Positions 10,346-21,847 are shown, counted from the stretch's first letter. The stretch is DNA of 64,000 nucleotides from Choristoneura fumiferana (GCF_025370935.1 NC_133472.1:45329951-45393950); one strand, 5' to 3'. Translations and numbers: made by a program. Notes: generated by a model not told the origin, from the letters alone.

Positions 10346-10611
10346 TGCAGGTGGTAGGGCCTTGTGCAAGGTCCGCCCGGATTGCTACCACCATCTTGTT
10401 CGCTAATCCTGCCGTGAAGCAGCAGTGCTTGTACTGTTGTGTTTCAGCGTGGAGAGTAAGACAGCCGGTGAAATTACTGGCACGTGAGGTATCCCATCTT
10501 AGACCTCTAGGTTGGCAACGCGTCTGCAATAACCCTGGTGTTGCAGATGTTTATGGGCGGTGGTGATCACTTACCATCAGGAGACCCACTTGCTCGTTTG
10601 CCATCCAGTCG
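10346..10611 (-). mobile_element. Family A retroposon
   Basis: Full-length reverse copy, from TGCAGGTGGTAGG to GCCATCCAGTC. Confidence 0.8.
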
Positions 10612-11991
10612 TATAAAAAAAACTGATAATCATTGGGAGAGAAAAGTTTTCGAGTGGCGACCTACGGGAGACGAAGCGTTAGCAGGTCAGGTGGACCGTT
10701 TTTGCTACTAATGTTACGTTGACATACCTACATCCCCGATACATCTGCACAAAGAAATGTTACAGAAATTTACTAAGAAAAGGTCTCTCTGGTAAATGAT
10801 TCAGTTTCCTCGACTCGACTGCACTTTGCGAGTGCTTAGAGCAAACAAGTCTGAAGCAGTTAATCAAGTATCGCACTGCACTGCCGTTTGCAGTTTCCTG
10901 CATTTCTAAAGTCTCAAACTTCCCCGCGAGCAATAATTCAAGTGCGCTTTTTCTTTTGCCCGCGGAAATTCCTAACCCCTAGCACCGGTCCAAAAAGGCG
11001 GATGGCATAAAGCATGGCCACGGCGCCCGGCAAAAAACGTTTAACGTCCCTAAATATGTTGGAAATTGCTCTGTAATGATACCTTTGTGTGCGCACAAAG
11101 GCTGTCGCAGACCGGCCCGTAATCAGCCCCTGCCTTGCGACGTTCAGAATCTACCCCCGTGCAGTTTTTTTTTTAAATTTCCACTCGTCCGCTTTGGGCT
11201 GGGGAGTGAAAATCCCTTTAATTATAGACGCTGTGCCATAGAAGCTGCTAGCTAACAGATGCGACAATCTTTTGAATGCCGCTGTTTTCAACCAACACCC
11301 TACGGACCTCCAAAATCATCATCACCATCACGAGATAATACAGGGATTGCTGGGTCAGTAATTGACAAGATTTAATTTTTTTAACCCCTGTAAATTACTA
11401 CAGGAATCGAAAAAGTTTTGCCTCCTGAACGTGGGAGAATATTTATTAAAATTTATTTCTCCATATAAAAAAAAAAAACATAAAACTGAAAAAATATATC
11501 TGAATTTACCAACACTACCACAGAGTAGATATGTTTCCTTTGCCTTTTTCACCAGAAAAAGGAGCCGTCCTAATTTTGACAACGTCTACGTCAGATTTAC
11601 GTGATCTTTTTTTTTAATAGACTAGACAAAAAAAATACAAACATTGGAACATAGAACCTCCTTCTTTTTTGAAGTCGATTAAAACGTAATGGATCTATTG
11701 TGTGGTAGTTTCGGAGTTATTATGCCCTTTTAGAATAAGCACATCTTAATTTTTTTTTAATAAATGAATTAATAATCGTTGCGAAATTTTAATAATATCA
11801 GCGTGAAAAGAGAAAGCTCTTTTCAAACAGAATACAGAGAACGAATCAAATTATAGTCTTAGAAATATGAAATCTTGTCAATTACTTAATATTATGTGCT
11901 TCTATGTACCTTACCCTCCCAACTTTGGCGGCTGGCATACACGGCAAAATTTCGCAACGTTTTTTCCAAACAGTATTTTAATTATATCACT
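10612..11991. other. Unassigned intronic sequence
   Basis: AT-rich with homopolymer runs near 11168 and 11468. No exon with consensus boundaries and no repeat family shared with the rest of the window was found. Confidence 0.5.
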
Positions 11992-12239
11992 ATCCCAGCC
12001 TGTTTACATCCCCCAGCAGGGCACAGCAGGCCTCACAGAACAAGAGGGCTTGGGCCGTATGTACTTCCCATGCGGGCCCAATGCGGGTTGGGAGCTTCAC
12101 ACACAGTTGAATTTGTGTGCACGATGTTTTACTTCACCGTGAAGCCCATAGTAAAAAACAACTCAGAGGTGCGAGCCTAGAATTGAACCCACGACCACTA
12201 GAGAGGCCATAGGGCAAACTATTAGACTACTACGGCTTT
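11992..12239 (-). mobile_element. Diverged family B SINE
   Basis: CCCAGCAGGGCACAGCAGGCCT and GGCCGTATGTACTTCCCATG follow the family B order. The tRNA-like head is at the right end, with a degraded B box TTGAACCCACGA. Confidence 0.6.
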
Positions 12240-12319
12240 CTGTACTCCGACCTGGATCGTCTTGGTAACATGGAAAATAAGTTACCTAAGGATAAGCACC
12301 TTGGGTGAAAATGCAAAGT

Positions 12320-12441
12320 CAAGAAAACCTGCTTTCAAATAAAAAAAACACGATACCACAGACAGATACATAGACACAAAGACACACAGGCACACGTAGC
12401 GATCAAATTTATAACACCCCCTCTTTTTGTGTCGGGGGTTA
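12320..12441 (-). mobile_element. Family E arm, left-facing
   Basis: Ends GTGTCGGGGGTTAA at 12441, with ACACACAGGCACACGTAGCG and TTATAACACCCC preceding it. It faces the next copy across a 39-bp gap, giving a head-to-head pair. Confidence 0.6.
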
Positions 12442-12480
12442 AAATTACAGTCAACCAGAAACATTGCATTAAAAATATTT

Positions 12481-12725
12481 TTAACCCCCGACGCAAAAAG
12501 AGGGGTGTTTATAAGTTTGACCGCTATGCGTGTCTGTCTGTATGTCTGTTTATGGCATGATAGCTCTTAAGCGGGTGGACCGATTTTAATGCGGTGTTTT
12601 TTATTTGAAACCAGGTTTTCTAGCGATGGTTCTTAGATATGCTGTATCAAAATCAGTTCAGCCGTTTTTGAGATATTGCACTTTGAAGTGAAAAAGTTTT
12701 TGTTGGTTAGGTTAGTTTTTCAACA
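12481..12725 (+). mobile_element. Family E arm, right-facing
   Basis: TTAACCCCCGACGCAAAAAG start, then GTCTGTCTGTATGTCTG, GGGTGGACCGATTTTAATGC and TTGAGATATTGCACTTTGAA, ending in GTTGGTTAGGTTAG. Same orientation as copies at 14573 and 29521. Confidence 0.7.
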
Positions 12726-12784
12726 AAAAATATTAGCTCGGAGCTTCATGTCATTTTATCTCGCCTGACTTTTTTCTCATCATC

Positions 12785-13250
12785 GTCATCATATCGGCCG
12801 TAGGACGTCCATTGTTGCACATAGACCTCCCCCATAGACCTCCAGTTGCTTCGGTTGGCAGCGGCCTGCATCCATCTTGAACCCGCAGCTTTAACCAGGT
12901 CATCCGTCCATCTCATTGGTGGATGTCCCACGCTGCGCTTGCCGATCCGCGGTGTACGTTTCTGTACTCCTCACACAATATTAGTTGCATCATCATCATG
13001 TCAGCCGAAAGACGTCCACTGCTGGACATAGGCCTCCCCCAAGGCTCTCCACTCAGACCGGTCTTGTGCTTTCCGCATCCACCGCGATCCCGCGATCTTA
13101 ACCAGGTCCCACCATTATTCCTGCGAGCAATGTGCCCCGCCCACTGCCACTTCAGTTTCGCAATTCTTCGGGCTATGTCGATAACCTTAGTTCTACTGCG
13201 GATATCATCATTTCTGATTCTATCCCGCAGAGAAACCCCGAGCACCCCTC
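12785..13250 (-). pseudogene. Two broken RTE-like LINE C-terminal fragments
   Basis: 12785-12945 on minus encodes PMRWTDDLVKAAGSRWM and EVYVQQWTSYG with a (GAT)n tail. 12985-13250 on minus encodes LGVSLRDRIRNDDIRS and KLKWQWAGHIARR. Compared with the copy at 7779-8215 the second has lost about 100 bp (the GRPPTRW part), which shifts the frame. Both are dead. Confidence 0.7.
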
Positions 13251-14572
13251 CCCCCGAGGACCCTAGTTCTATGCTTGATCCTAATTCGTCTTACATCGTC
13301 GGTCGCTAGCAAACAACACCACTCGGCACGTGTCGTCGACATTTATAAAACGCGAGGGGTAAAAATTGAACCATTTGAACCCCTAAGGGGGCACGCGTTT
13401 TTCCCGAACCCCCGCCTTTGTGGCTATCAGTTATTACATCTAGAAGACAGCAATTTGCGGCGGCAAAGATCAAAGGGCTTGCTGGCTCAGCGCCGCTTCG
13501 ATTGTGCCGGTCGGACGACGCCAAAGGACTTTAGCGATAACCGTTTTAATTTGCAGTCTAATTGACAGTTTCTCTGAGTCCGATGCGAATTTTACAAACG
13601 CTGGTGTGTTAATGTGGGGGTCGTTTAATATTTTCGAGGAAAATATTTTTTCTGCAATGATTCTTAATTCGACGAATGAGTTTTTTGAAACTGCATGTAA
13701 CGTCCATTAATTTCACCGGGCAACCGACCGTTTTTTTTGCCGGACTTGCGGTGTTGTGTGGCTTACAATGTGTGTACATGGACCGGATACTTGTCCGACT
13801 TAGCCTTTTTTTCGCCGGTCTTACGTCCGGCGAAACAACGGATATCTACAAGCGGCCTAAGTACTTCAGGATTGTTATAAAACTAACCCTATAGGTTTAT
13901 ACATACCACAGAATAAGTAATAGTTTATAAAGAATAGTCCTGTTATATGTACCTATCCTGAATAGTGTACAGTTTCAGAAAAACGTTCGTCCATGTGCAT
14001 CGTGGGGAAATAAATCTTTTTGGGGAAAAAAATCGGCGGAAACACAGGGTCCCTAATGTGGGTCATGTTTTAGTATTAGGATTCCATTTTGACATAACAT
14101 CGACTTTCCGAAATACACTTCGCATAGCAGGTAACAAAGAAACATTTTTAACCGAAAGTTTTTTTTTCAAAACAACCGGATTCGATTCCCGTTCCGAGTA
14201 CATTTTTTTTTAAATGAATGCAGAGTTTTTCTTGTCACTAAAATCGATGACAGGTTCCTAAAAACAGATCTTCGTAAGTCTTATAGTTTAAAACTTTCCC
14301 ATACTGACCGATCTAAATGTGCCACCGTGTATGGAGATGGTGTGATGACCGAAAGAAGAAGGAGAACCCTAGAGCGGTAAAAGTACATTTGTCGAATGTA
14401 CTTTTATTTTGTCGTGGACTCCGTTTAACGACTGTGCTCATCTAATTTTTACGATCCATGTACTTAATGGACCTCCGGGGCTATGGCCTCGTTGGGCGCC
14501 GGCGCAAATAATGTGTCGTACACAGAGTGCTTAATCCTTTTTCGTCGTGTTTTCTCGGAAACGTTCGTATTT
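13251..14572. other. Unassigned intronic sequence with a small perfect hairpin
   Basis: Contains a locally GC-rich patch at 13330-13560 without a cyclase motif or splice-flanked frame, and a perfect 11-bp-arm hairpin AAAAGTACATT / AATGTACTTTT at 14379-14405. The expected next cyclase exon (metal-binding aspartate region) was looked for and not seen. Confidence 0.5.
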
Positions 14573-14826
14573 TTAACCCCCCATGCAAAAAGAGGGGTGT
14601 TATAAGTTTTACCGCTATGCGTGTCTGTGTGTGTGTCTGTCTGTCTGTGGCACCGTAGCTCTTAAACGGGTGGTCCGATTTGGATGCCGTTTTTTTATTG
14701 AAAGAAGGTTTTCTAGCGATGGTTCTTAGACATGTTTTAACAAAATCGGTTCAGCCATTTTTGAGATATTGAACTTTGAAGTGACAAAGTCGGAGGTTTT
14801 CCAACATTTTGTTGGTAAGGTTATTC
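14573..14826 (+). mobile_element. Family E arm
   Basis: Starts TTAACCCCCCATGCAAAAAG, then CACCGTAGCTCTTAAACGGG, GCGATGGTTCTTAGACATG and TTGAGATATTGAACTTTGAA, ending at TTGTTGGTAAGGTTA. Confidence 0.7.
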
Positions 14827-14972
14827 AAGCTACTTCAGCTTCAGTCAGTACTGTTGTGATTTTTAAAAATTGATAAGTATTTTTCACGTTATTTTAAGTT
14901 CGTGAGGTAAAATAGTATTTCAACTGATAACAGAATGTCACGTGGTCTCATTTAAATTAATGTTTCTAATTT

Positions 14973-15322
14973 TAGGCAGTTGTCTCACCGCCGGCGAGGA
15001 AACGATTGGCTATAGACTATTTTCTCGCTCAAGAAACGAACAAAAGATATAAGATCCTGTGTGAGTAAAAGAGACATATATATTAATATTTGATCGCTGG
15101 CGGTTCACACTGCCGGCGAGAACTCGCTTTTACATCTTTTGTCGCACTAGAACTATAAAACTCGCTGAGCGCTGTTAGCTTGGCGGCCGCCCGGCTCGAG
15201 TGAGTGGAGCGAGTAATCGCCCGTCGTGCTCGAACACTCGCTTTTCACTGCTCGCCCACTCGTTTCTAGTTACTCGCTCTGCTCGCTTCTCGCTCATCGT
15301 CGGCGGTGGGACAAGTGCCTTA
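14973..15322 (+). mobile_element. MITE family F, internally shortened
   Basis: Left TTAGGCAGTTGTCTCACCGC and right GGCGGTGGGACAAGTGCCTTA. It lacks about 55 bp of the ACTCGCT-rich centre present in the 9372 copy. Confidence 0.75.
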
Positions 15323-15900
15323 GATGGGTACCGGTTCCATTAGCTAATTAGTAAAGTTATTATTTTATTTGGTATTTTTTTTAGTAATTTAATAGAATAG
15401 TAGAATTCATAATAAAGATGTTAATCAAATAAAAAGGTATTGTATTGACTATAGGAGTCATAGCGGTGACTGTACAGTACAGTGGTGGGGAAAAGTAGTT
15501 ATAATAAGGAAAAATAGTGTTCCGAGGTTAGTTAATACTTAATTGTGTTAACAAGTGTTCAGAAAAAATAAAACATTGTAACTAGAGTTTAAAGCGAAAA
15601 ATTTATTAATATCCCTGTAATTTGTCCTATTCAAAATGTATTTAGTATTAATAATTGCAATTTAATTCATTAAAACAATGTCAACTTTATAAAAACGTAT
15701 TATCAAAGCATAGATTACTTGTTAAAAAATATTTTTTTATTTAATAACATCATTTCTAAAAATCCCGACACTTGCCAAGTCCGGCCGCAATCCTGGCAAA
15801 GGGCCAAAAATTCTGACATGTCAGGACAGAATTTGTCCTCCTGACGTAAGACCTATTCGGGAGCCTTAATTACTATTACGTTTATTTGGTAATCACTGAC
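15323..15900 (-). other. Intron sequence downstream of the C1-linker exon
   Basis: AT-rich with no repeat family recognised. It begins on the minus strand with the donor GTCAGT at 15900. The matching acceptor is not in the window. Confidence 0.5.
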
Positions 15901-16022
15901 CTGACGTTCTCGTAGCGTTGGATGTATATCTTGTGGAACTGCTCCTGGCGCGGCTGGCTCGCGATATCCGCCTTCATCTCCATCGCAACGTGGCGCGGCA
16001 GCACTGACAGCAGCAGCCGCTC
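15901..16022 (-). CDS. Adenylyl cyclase exon: signalling helix and start of C1 domain
   Basis: 122 bp, entered in phase 0 and left with two bases of a codon. The acceptor is a strong TTTTTTCTTCGCAG and the donor is CAG/GTCAGT. It encodes residues 242-281 of the assembled part: ERLLLSVLPRHVAMEMKADI, then a variable ASQPRQEQ, then FHKIYIQRYENV and the first two bases (AG) expected to complete serine. In class III cyclases this is the helix preceding C1a and its first beta strand. The metal-binding FADI motif should start the next exon, which is outside the window. A 71-bp minisatellite starts 41 bp upstream of the acceptor. Frames run open from the array through this exon, but the splice signals and homology show the exon starts at 16022. 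Confidence 0.93.
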
Positions 16023-16063
16023 CTGCGAAGAAAAAAGACAGTGAGCTAGCGTAGAGTGGAGTT

Positions 16064-17243
16064 GTGGAGCAGTGACGGATACAAGCGACCGCGTCCGACG
16101 ACAGAGAGATAGCAGCCAGCACGACCCACTGCTTGTGGAGCAGTGACGGATACAAGCGACCGCGTCCGACGACAGAGAGATAGCGGCCAGCACGACCCAC
16201 TGCTTGTGGAGCAGTGACGGATACAAGCGACCGCGTCCGACGACAGAGAGATAGCGGCCAGCACGACCCACTGTTTGTGGAGCAGTGACGGATACAAGCG
16301 ACCGCGTCCGACGACAGAGAGATAGCAGCCAGCACGACCCACTGTTTGTGGAGCAGTGACGGATACAAGCGACCGCGTCCGACGACAGAGAGATAGCGGC
16401 CAGCACGACCCACTGCTTGTGGAGCAGTGACGGATACAAGCGACCGCGTCCAACGACAGAGAGATAGCAGCCAGCACGACCCACTGTTTGTGGAGCAGTC
16501 ACGGATACAAGCGACCGCGTCCGACGACAGAGAGATAGCAGCCAGCACGACCCACTGCTTGTGGAGCAGTGACGGATACAAGCGACCGCGTCCGACGACA
16601 GAGAGATAGCAGCCAGCACGAGCCACTGCTTGTGGAGCAGTGACGGATACAAGCGACCGCGTCCGACGACAGAGAGATAGCAGCCAGCACGACCCACTGT
16701 TTGTGGAGCAGTCACGGATACAAGCGACCGCGTCCGACGACAGAGAGATAGCAGCCAGCACGACCCACTGCTTGTGGAGCAGTGACGGATATTAGCGACC
16801 GCGTCCAACGACAGAGAGATAGCAGCCAGCACGACCCACTGTTTGTGGAGCAGTCACGGATACAAGCGACCGCGTCCGACGACAGAGAGATAGCAGCCAG
16901 CACGACCCACTGCTTGTGGAGCAGTGACGGATACAAGCGACCGCGTCCGACGACAGAGAGATAGCAGCCAGCACGACCCACTGCTTGTGGAGCAGTGACG
17001 GATACAAGCGACCGCGTCCGACGACAGAGAGATAGCGGCCAGCACGACCCACTGTTTGTGGAGCAGTGACGGATACAAGCGACCACGTCCGACGACAGAG
17101 AGATAGCAGCCAGCACGACCCACTGCTTGTGGAGCAGTGACGGATACAAGCGACCGCGTCCAACGGCAGAGAGATAGCAGCCAGCACGACGCACTGCTTG
17201 CGGAGCAGTGGCGGACGCAAGCGACCGCGTCTGACGACAGTGC
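16064..17243. repeat. 71-bp minisatellite, 16 full units plus a partial
   Basis: Unit begins GTGGAGCAGTGACGGATACA and ends CACGACCCACTGCTT. Starts fall every 71 bp from 16064 to 17200, and the last partial unit (17200-17243) is the most diverged. Variation is confined to a few sites: GTGACGG/GTCACGG, CCGACG/CCAACG, AGCAGCC/AGCGGCC and ACTGCTT/ACTGTTT. Unit junctions form CACTGCT-TGTGG-AGCAGTG, a 7-bp hairpin. On the minus strand none of the three frames has a stop inside the array, and since 71 is not a multiple of 3 each frame cycles through the same 71-residue period. This explains the 302- and 316-codon frames. It lies in the intron just upstream of a cyclase exon. Confidence 0.97.
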
Positions 17244-17458
17244 GCTATTCTTACACGCTACGCCGTGCCAGATAGGTGACTGTACATGGCTAAGTGCAAT
17301 ATTCTTTAAGGGTAGGAACCATTTACGAATGTTTTTTTTTTTAAATTTCATTTATTTATTTATTTATATATTGCATGCATGTAACAAGCTCTTAAAGTTA
17401 ACATGAACCCTGGTAGGGTATAGCATTTTACCACTTGTTGGCGTAGTTTCTTTTTTAC

Positions 17459-17692
17459 ATAACCTACTAAAAGTCGGAAAACCCCCGACTTTGTCACTTC
17501 AAAGTTCAATATCTCAAAAACCGCTAAACCGATTCTGATGAAACCTCTAAGAGCCATCGCTAGAAAACCTTATTTCAAATTAAAAAACCGCATTCAAAAC
17601 GGTCCACCCGTTTAAGAGCTACGGTGCCACAGACAGACAGACACACATAGCGGTCAAAGTTATAACACCCCTCTTTTTGCATCGGGGGTTAA
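17459..17692 (-). mobile_element. Family E arm
   Basis: Reverse copy: GACTTTGTCACTTCAAAGTT, GTTTAAGAGCTACGGTGCCA and CATCGGGGGTTAA at the right end. Confidence 0.7.
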
Positions 17693-18200
17693 TAAAACTG
17701 ATCGTGATTCCCATCTAGGTCTATATCTCCAGCTAAGTTACAGCTTAGCACTAAGTCTGTGAGGTAAGCCGTGGACGAACATGCAAAACTAAAAGGGTTG
17801 TAGGACTATAGAACTGGAAACCTGCCGTTTGTTTTCCAAAATAAACTTTTCATTTTGATTAAACCATACCCAACCGCGAACCTAAGAAATCAGAAGCACT
17901 TTCAACTTTGAAACACAATTATGATTCTCTCAAATATAAATACTGGGAAAGTTCATTAATACGGCGGGAGAAGAAAAATAAAAGTGGAGGAAAGTAGCTA
18001 CCTTTTATCTCCGTCGGGAATTCATTAGATGAATTATTTTTATAGCATTTGAAGCATTCAGTTATTTTCTGTCCGTTTTGATAATTTTCATTGAAATATT
18101 TTTTCCTTTAGAGAGAACGCAAATTGACTCCATTTTAAAATATTCGTAACGAGACCGTTTTTTTTCACTTCCAATTTTAATGGGTAAGTAGATATAGTAT
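17693..18200. other. Unassigned intronic sequence
   Basis: No gene or repeat recognised. Confidence 0.5.
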
Positions 18201-18440
18201 CGTCATCCCAGCCTATACACGTCCCACTGCTGGGCACAGGCCTCGTCTCAGAATGAGAGGGCTTGGGCCGTAGTTCCCACGCGGGCCCAGTGTGGTTTGG
18301 GAACTTCACACACATTATATTACTTCGCAGGTTCGTGCAGGTTTCCTCACGATGTTTTCCTTCACCGTAAAACTCGTGGTAAATTTCAAATGTAATTTCG
18401 CACATCAATCGATTGTGAGCCCTTTCGAACCCAGCCGAGT
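18201..18440 (-). mobile_element. Family B SINE, tRNA head lost
   Basis: CGTCATCCCAGCCTATACAC and GTTTCCTCACGATGTTTTCC follow family B in reverse. The similarity ends near TTCGAACCCAGCCGAG, so the A-box part of the head is missing. Confidence 0.7.
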
Positions 18441-18774
18441 ATGAAAAGAGTTACGAAAATGGACTTTATGTGCAATACATTTCAAGTTCGAAATTCAAAT
18501 GTAACAGTTATGACAGATGACCTTATGTACAATCCATGTCAAATTCAAATTCAAATGTAATTAACCCGCACAATTGTATCGGTTGGGTTCGAAACGAATA
18601 TTATAAATGAAACGGATACAAAATTCAGATCTATTGTCAAGATGACATTAATATCAAAGGCGTATTATAAAGTTAATGATTATATCATGGACAGGGATAT
18701 TTGGAAATAATTCCGATCCGCATTAGCGATCCCTTCAAACAGCGAACCTACTGTGTTAAAAATAAAGTTGTGTT

Positions 18775-18985
18775 AAATACTTGTGATGTATACATATCAT
18801 TTAATAATATTGTAAATCTGTTTTTAAAAAAAATATATACCTCGTTGAGTTTCTTGCCGGATTCTTCTCAGCAGAGGTTTTTCCGAACCAGTGGTAGATT
18901 TTTTTTGACATTCATAAGTGCTTGTTATCGTTTTGAATTGAATTGAATAAAGATATTTTGACTTTGACTTTGACTTTGAAAGGGG
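18775..18985 (+). mobile_element. CR1/Jockey-like LINE 3' end
   Basis: GTTGAGTTTCTTGCCGGATT, CAGAGGTTTTTCCGAACCAG and a TTTGACTTTGACTTTGAC tail. It is a 5'-truncated non-LTR element end. Related pieces are at 2583, 31045, 31555, 48887, 49285 and 49640. Confidence 0.7.
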
Positions 18986-19136
18986 AGAAAAAAGCTTGCC
19001 AGGTTTTTCATATAATTTTGTGGTCGCTCCTGTCAGCAGAAAAATATTTGCACTGCGTAAGAATAAAGGTGGCAATTAGATGTAAACTTCCATTAACAAC
19101 GGTCGTCCCAGTTGTGGCGAGGCACTTCACCGGGAA

Positions 19137-19515
19137 GTTTTTAGGGTTCCGTGCCTCAAAAAACTCACGGAAACTGGTTCAGTTTTTTACACGTAATGTT
19201 CCACATTAATCACGAAAAGAACGTCATTACAGCCTTTATTTAATTTCACCTGTCCCGTTGTCTGCCTGTCAGTCTGTAATCAAATCTTGCAAGTTAAATA
19301 TGACCAACTTCCAGTAGTCAGGTTGACTTGAAATTTGGAATACTTATGTAAATCGCGTGACAATACAATAATCTCGTAGTGACATCCTGGTAGACCAGCC
19401 AGGGTCGTCTCCGCAGGGCGGAACTCTTCAACGGTTAATAGCATCGACTTGAAATCTGGTACGCAAATATAGTTTGGGTGACAATGTAAGTACAGTCAAC
19501 GAAAAGACCAGTCAG
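19137..19515 (+). mobile_element. Repeat families U and V in tandem
   Basis: Starts TTTTTAGGGTTCCGTGCCTC (family U head), then GTCTGCCTGTCAGTCTGTA, CTTGCAAGTTAAATATGACC, CGTCTCCGCAGGGCGGAACT and GGTGACAATGTAAGTACAGT (family V). A close relative of the V part is at 30467-30735. Confidence 0.6.
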
Positions 19516-19562
19516 AAAAAAAAGTTTGTATTAAAAATGAAATTGTTATAGTTAGGTTATTT

Positions 19563-19672
19563 TTAAACCCCAACGCAAAAAGATGGGTGTTTTATGTTTG
19601 ACTGCTATGTGTGTCTGTGTGTCTTAAACGGGTAAACCGTATTTAATGCGGTATTTTATTTGAAAGCAGGTT
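19563..19672 (+). mobile_element. Family E arm cut by a SINE
   Basis: TTAAACCCCAACGCAAAAAG to GAAAGCAGGTTT, after which family B sequence begins abruptly. The rest of E is not found beyond the SINE. Confidence 0.55.
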
Positions 19673-19953
19673 TGCATCCCACCACACAGGCCTCTTCTCA
19701 GAGTGATAGAGCTTGAGCCATAGTTCCTACGCGGGCCCAGTACGGATTCGGAACGTCACGGTCACCATTGAATTGCTTCGCAGGTTCATGCAGGGGTCCT
19801 CACGATGTTTTCTTTCACCGTTACTCGTAGTAAATTTCAAATGCAATTTCGCACATGAATTTCAAAAAACTCGGAAGTGTGAGCCTGTATTTGAACTCAC
19901 AATCTTCTGGCTCAAGAGCCCATAGGTCAAAACTTTTAGGGTCACCACGGCTT
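19673..19953 (-). mobile_element. Family B SINE
   Basis: Reverse copy with CAGGTTCATGCAGGGGTCCT, CACGATGTTTTCTTTCACCG and the head at the right, ending GTCACCACGGCTT. Confidence 0.7.
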
Positions 19954-20815
19954 CTTGTGATAAACGAAAAGTGTGACTTGTGATTTTGTACGGAGCCCTC
20001 TGAGCTTATGCAGCTTCCACTTGGCCGATTTTAAACGGATGTCTATCGAAATCCTCCAATTAAATTACAGACTTAAAACCGTACGTTAAGATTCAAATTT
20101 AAATAAGCTGCACATGTTAAATGTGCCGTGTCATATTACAATACATTACCAACATTACAAACCCGTAACTCACAATTAGCATTACTCAAATCCCAATTCA
20201 CTTACAATACGAATTAAGTCGTAATTTGAGTGTCATTTGCATGCTGTTATGCTTGTAAAACCAAGTAAGTCGAAACAATGAGTGTTAAGCGGAATTAGAC
20301 TCAGTTATGTGACAAATAGAGTTGGTTTTCGTGTATGTGCTTGTTGCGTCGTTTTACATGGGCGGTTGGTTGTTTTAGGGACAATTAAAATTATAATTAT
20401 GGTGTTTCTCGCTGATGATGTCGCGTAAACAAGCGACACTGGCGACAAAAGCGACAAAAGCCGCTGCCAACAATACGGTGTTTACGCGTAGGTGCGTAGG
20501 TATTTGTGTGTTTACACGGGCTGTGCTGAGCTTGTAGTTACGGTCAGCTTTACATTATTTGACGGTTTTATATGACCTACATTCAGTGTTAATGATATGT
20601 ATTTAAAAAATGACCAAGTGCAAATCGGACTCGAGTATCGAGGGCTCCGTAAAAAAAATAGATATCTATGCAAAATATACGCGGTATGGCGTCATTTTAG
20701 ATGGTTAATGGCTTGTACATACTGACAGAACATTAATATTTTCTCTCATCTTCGTCTCTCTCTATGAAAACTATGCAAAGTAATCTAATAGAAAATGGTC
20801 TTTCAACGCCTTTTA
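19954..20815. other. Unassigned intronic sequence
   Basis: Only a short family U-like fragment (CGAGGGCTCCGTA near 20639) and a GCGACAAAAGCGACAAAAGC duplication near 20443 stand out. No gene found. Confidence 0.5.
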
Positions 20816-21130
20816 TTCAGAAAAGTAACTTTTCCTCCCTAAAGAGAGGGATCAAAGTGAAACTTTCTGTTCAAGGCTTGTTTTTTTTTGCAAATGCAAT
20901 TTATTAAAGTTGATAATAAAATTGTAAAACCACGACATTTTCTATGCTGATTGCTCTTTAATTACACAAATAACTACTTCATCTTGGGCGTTAACATTAG
21001 TATCCCTCATTACGCTCAGGATTCTACTTTAGGATCAGAATCCTTCGCTACAATCTGGATTCAATGTACCGACCCTCGCCGTAAATACATCATTTTGCGT
21101 CCTTGTGACACAAATAACTGTTTATTCGAG
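20816..21130 (+). repeat. Two-copy dispersed repeat, family Y
   Basis: Shares with 53731-54130 the ordered blocks AAAAGTAAC..TTTCCTCCCT, CATTTTCTATGCTG, CATCTTGGGCGTTAACA, TACGCTCAGGATTCTA and CGCCGTAAATACA. The long open frame inside is not conserved between the copies, so coding is unlikely. Confidence 0.65.
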
Positions 21131-21674
21131 TTCCAATTACCTAAGCCACGATAATGAAACAATGAAACGTTCCCCAAGTAATAGTACGACTACACCACTT
21201 CGTCAGATATTTAAAATTATCCCTTGGCCGCTCATAGACAAAGTTCCACACTTTGCCTATTATCTATTCAGCTTTCCAGTTCAAAAGTGGAAGTTAAAGT
21301 ATCACGAGAAATGTTAAAGTTATAAATATAATATCTAAAATTAAACACGATCCCATGACTAACAGTTTAAGAAGGGAACGTATTTATAAAAAATATTTGC
21401 TCTGGTTTACGTCAATCAGTAAGAAATTTAATCATTTTCCGTAATGTTATACAGCATCTTCTCGTAGAATAAAAACAAAATACTTATAAACCAGTAACTG
21501 AGTACCTATTTGTTACTTATGCAAGCTAATATCATTTTATTACGTTCAAATAGAATAATATCATATTTTGGAGAGAGCCTTACCTACCTATAAGAGCCCG
21601 TTCCCACTTGTCGGGTGTCGATTCCGTTTCGTGTCGGAATTCCTATAGAAAATCGTGTCGGGAAAGTGTGAATA

Positions 21675-21847
21675 GCTTCAATATATACATAAAAATCAAT
21701 TGCTGTTCGTTAGTCTCGCTAAAACTGGAGAACGGCTGGACCGATTTGGCTAATTTTTGTTTGAATTATTTGTGGAAGTCCAGGTTTAAAACGTGAGTAA
21801 ATATGAAAAAAAATGAGGCGGTACGAAGTTTGCCGGGTCATCTAGTT
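21675..21847 (+). mobile_element. RTE-like 3' end
   Basis: AATTGCTGTTCGTTAGTCTC, GAACGGCTGGACCGATTTGG, TTTGTGGAAGTCCAGG and GAAGTTTGCCGGGTCATCTA form the common lepidopteran layout of an RTE-type 3' UTR. Confidence 0.5.

Noticed and set aside
13330..13565. GC-rich segment as the next cyclase catalytic exon
   Set aside because: No FADI, DCYYC or similar class III motif in any minus frame and no suitable acceptor.
15853..16832. Overlapping minus-strand open frames of 302 and 316 codons as a repetitive protein gene
   Set aside because: They are the same 71-bp unit read in different frames, and they run out of the array across a clear acceptor into the cyclase exon. Only the last 40 codons of the 316-codon frame are supported coding sequence.
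16064..17243. CRISPR array
   Set aside because: Units are contiguous with no unique spacers, and the genome is eukaryotic.
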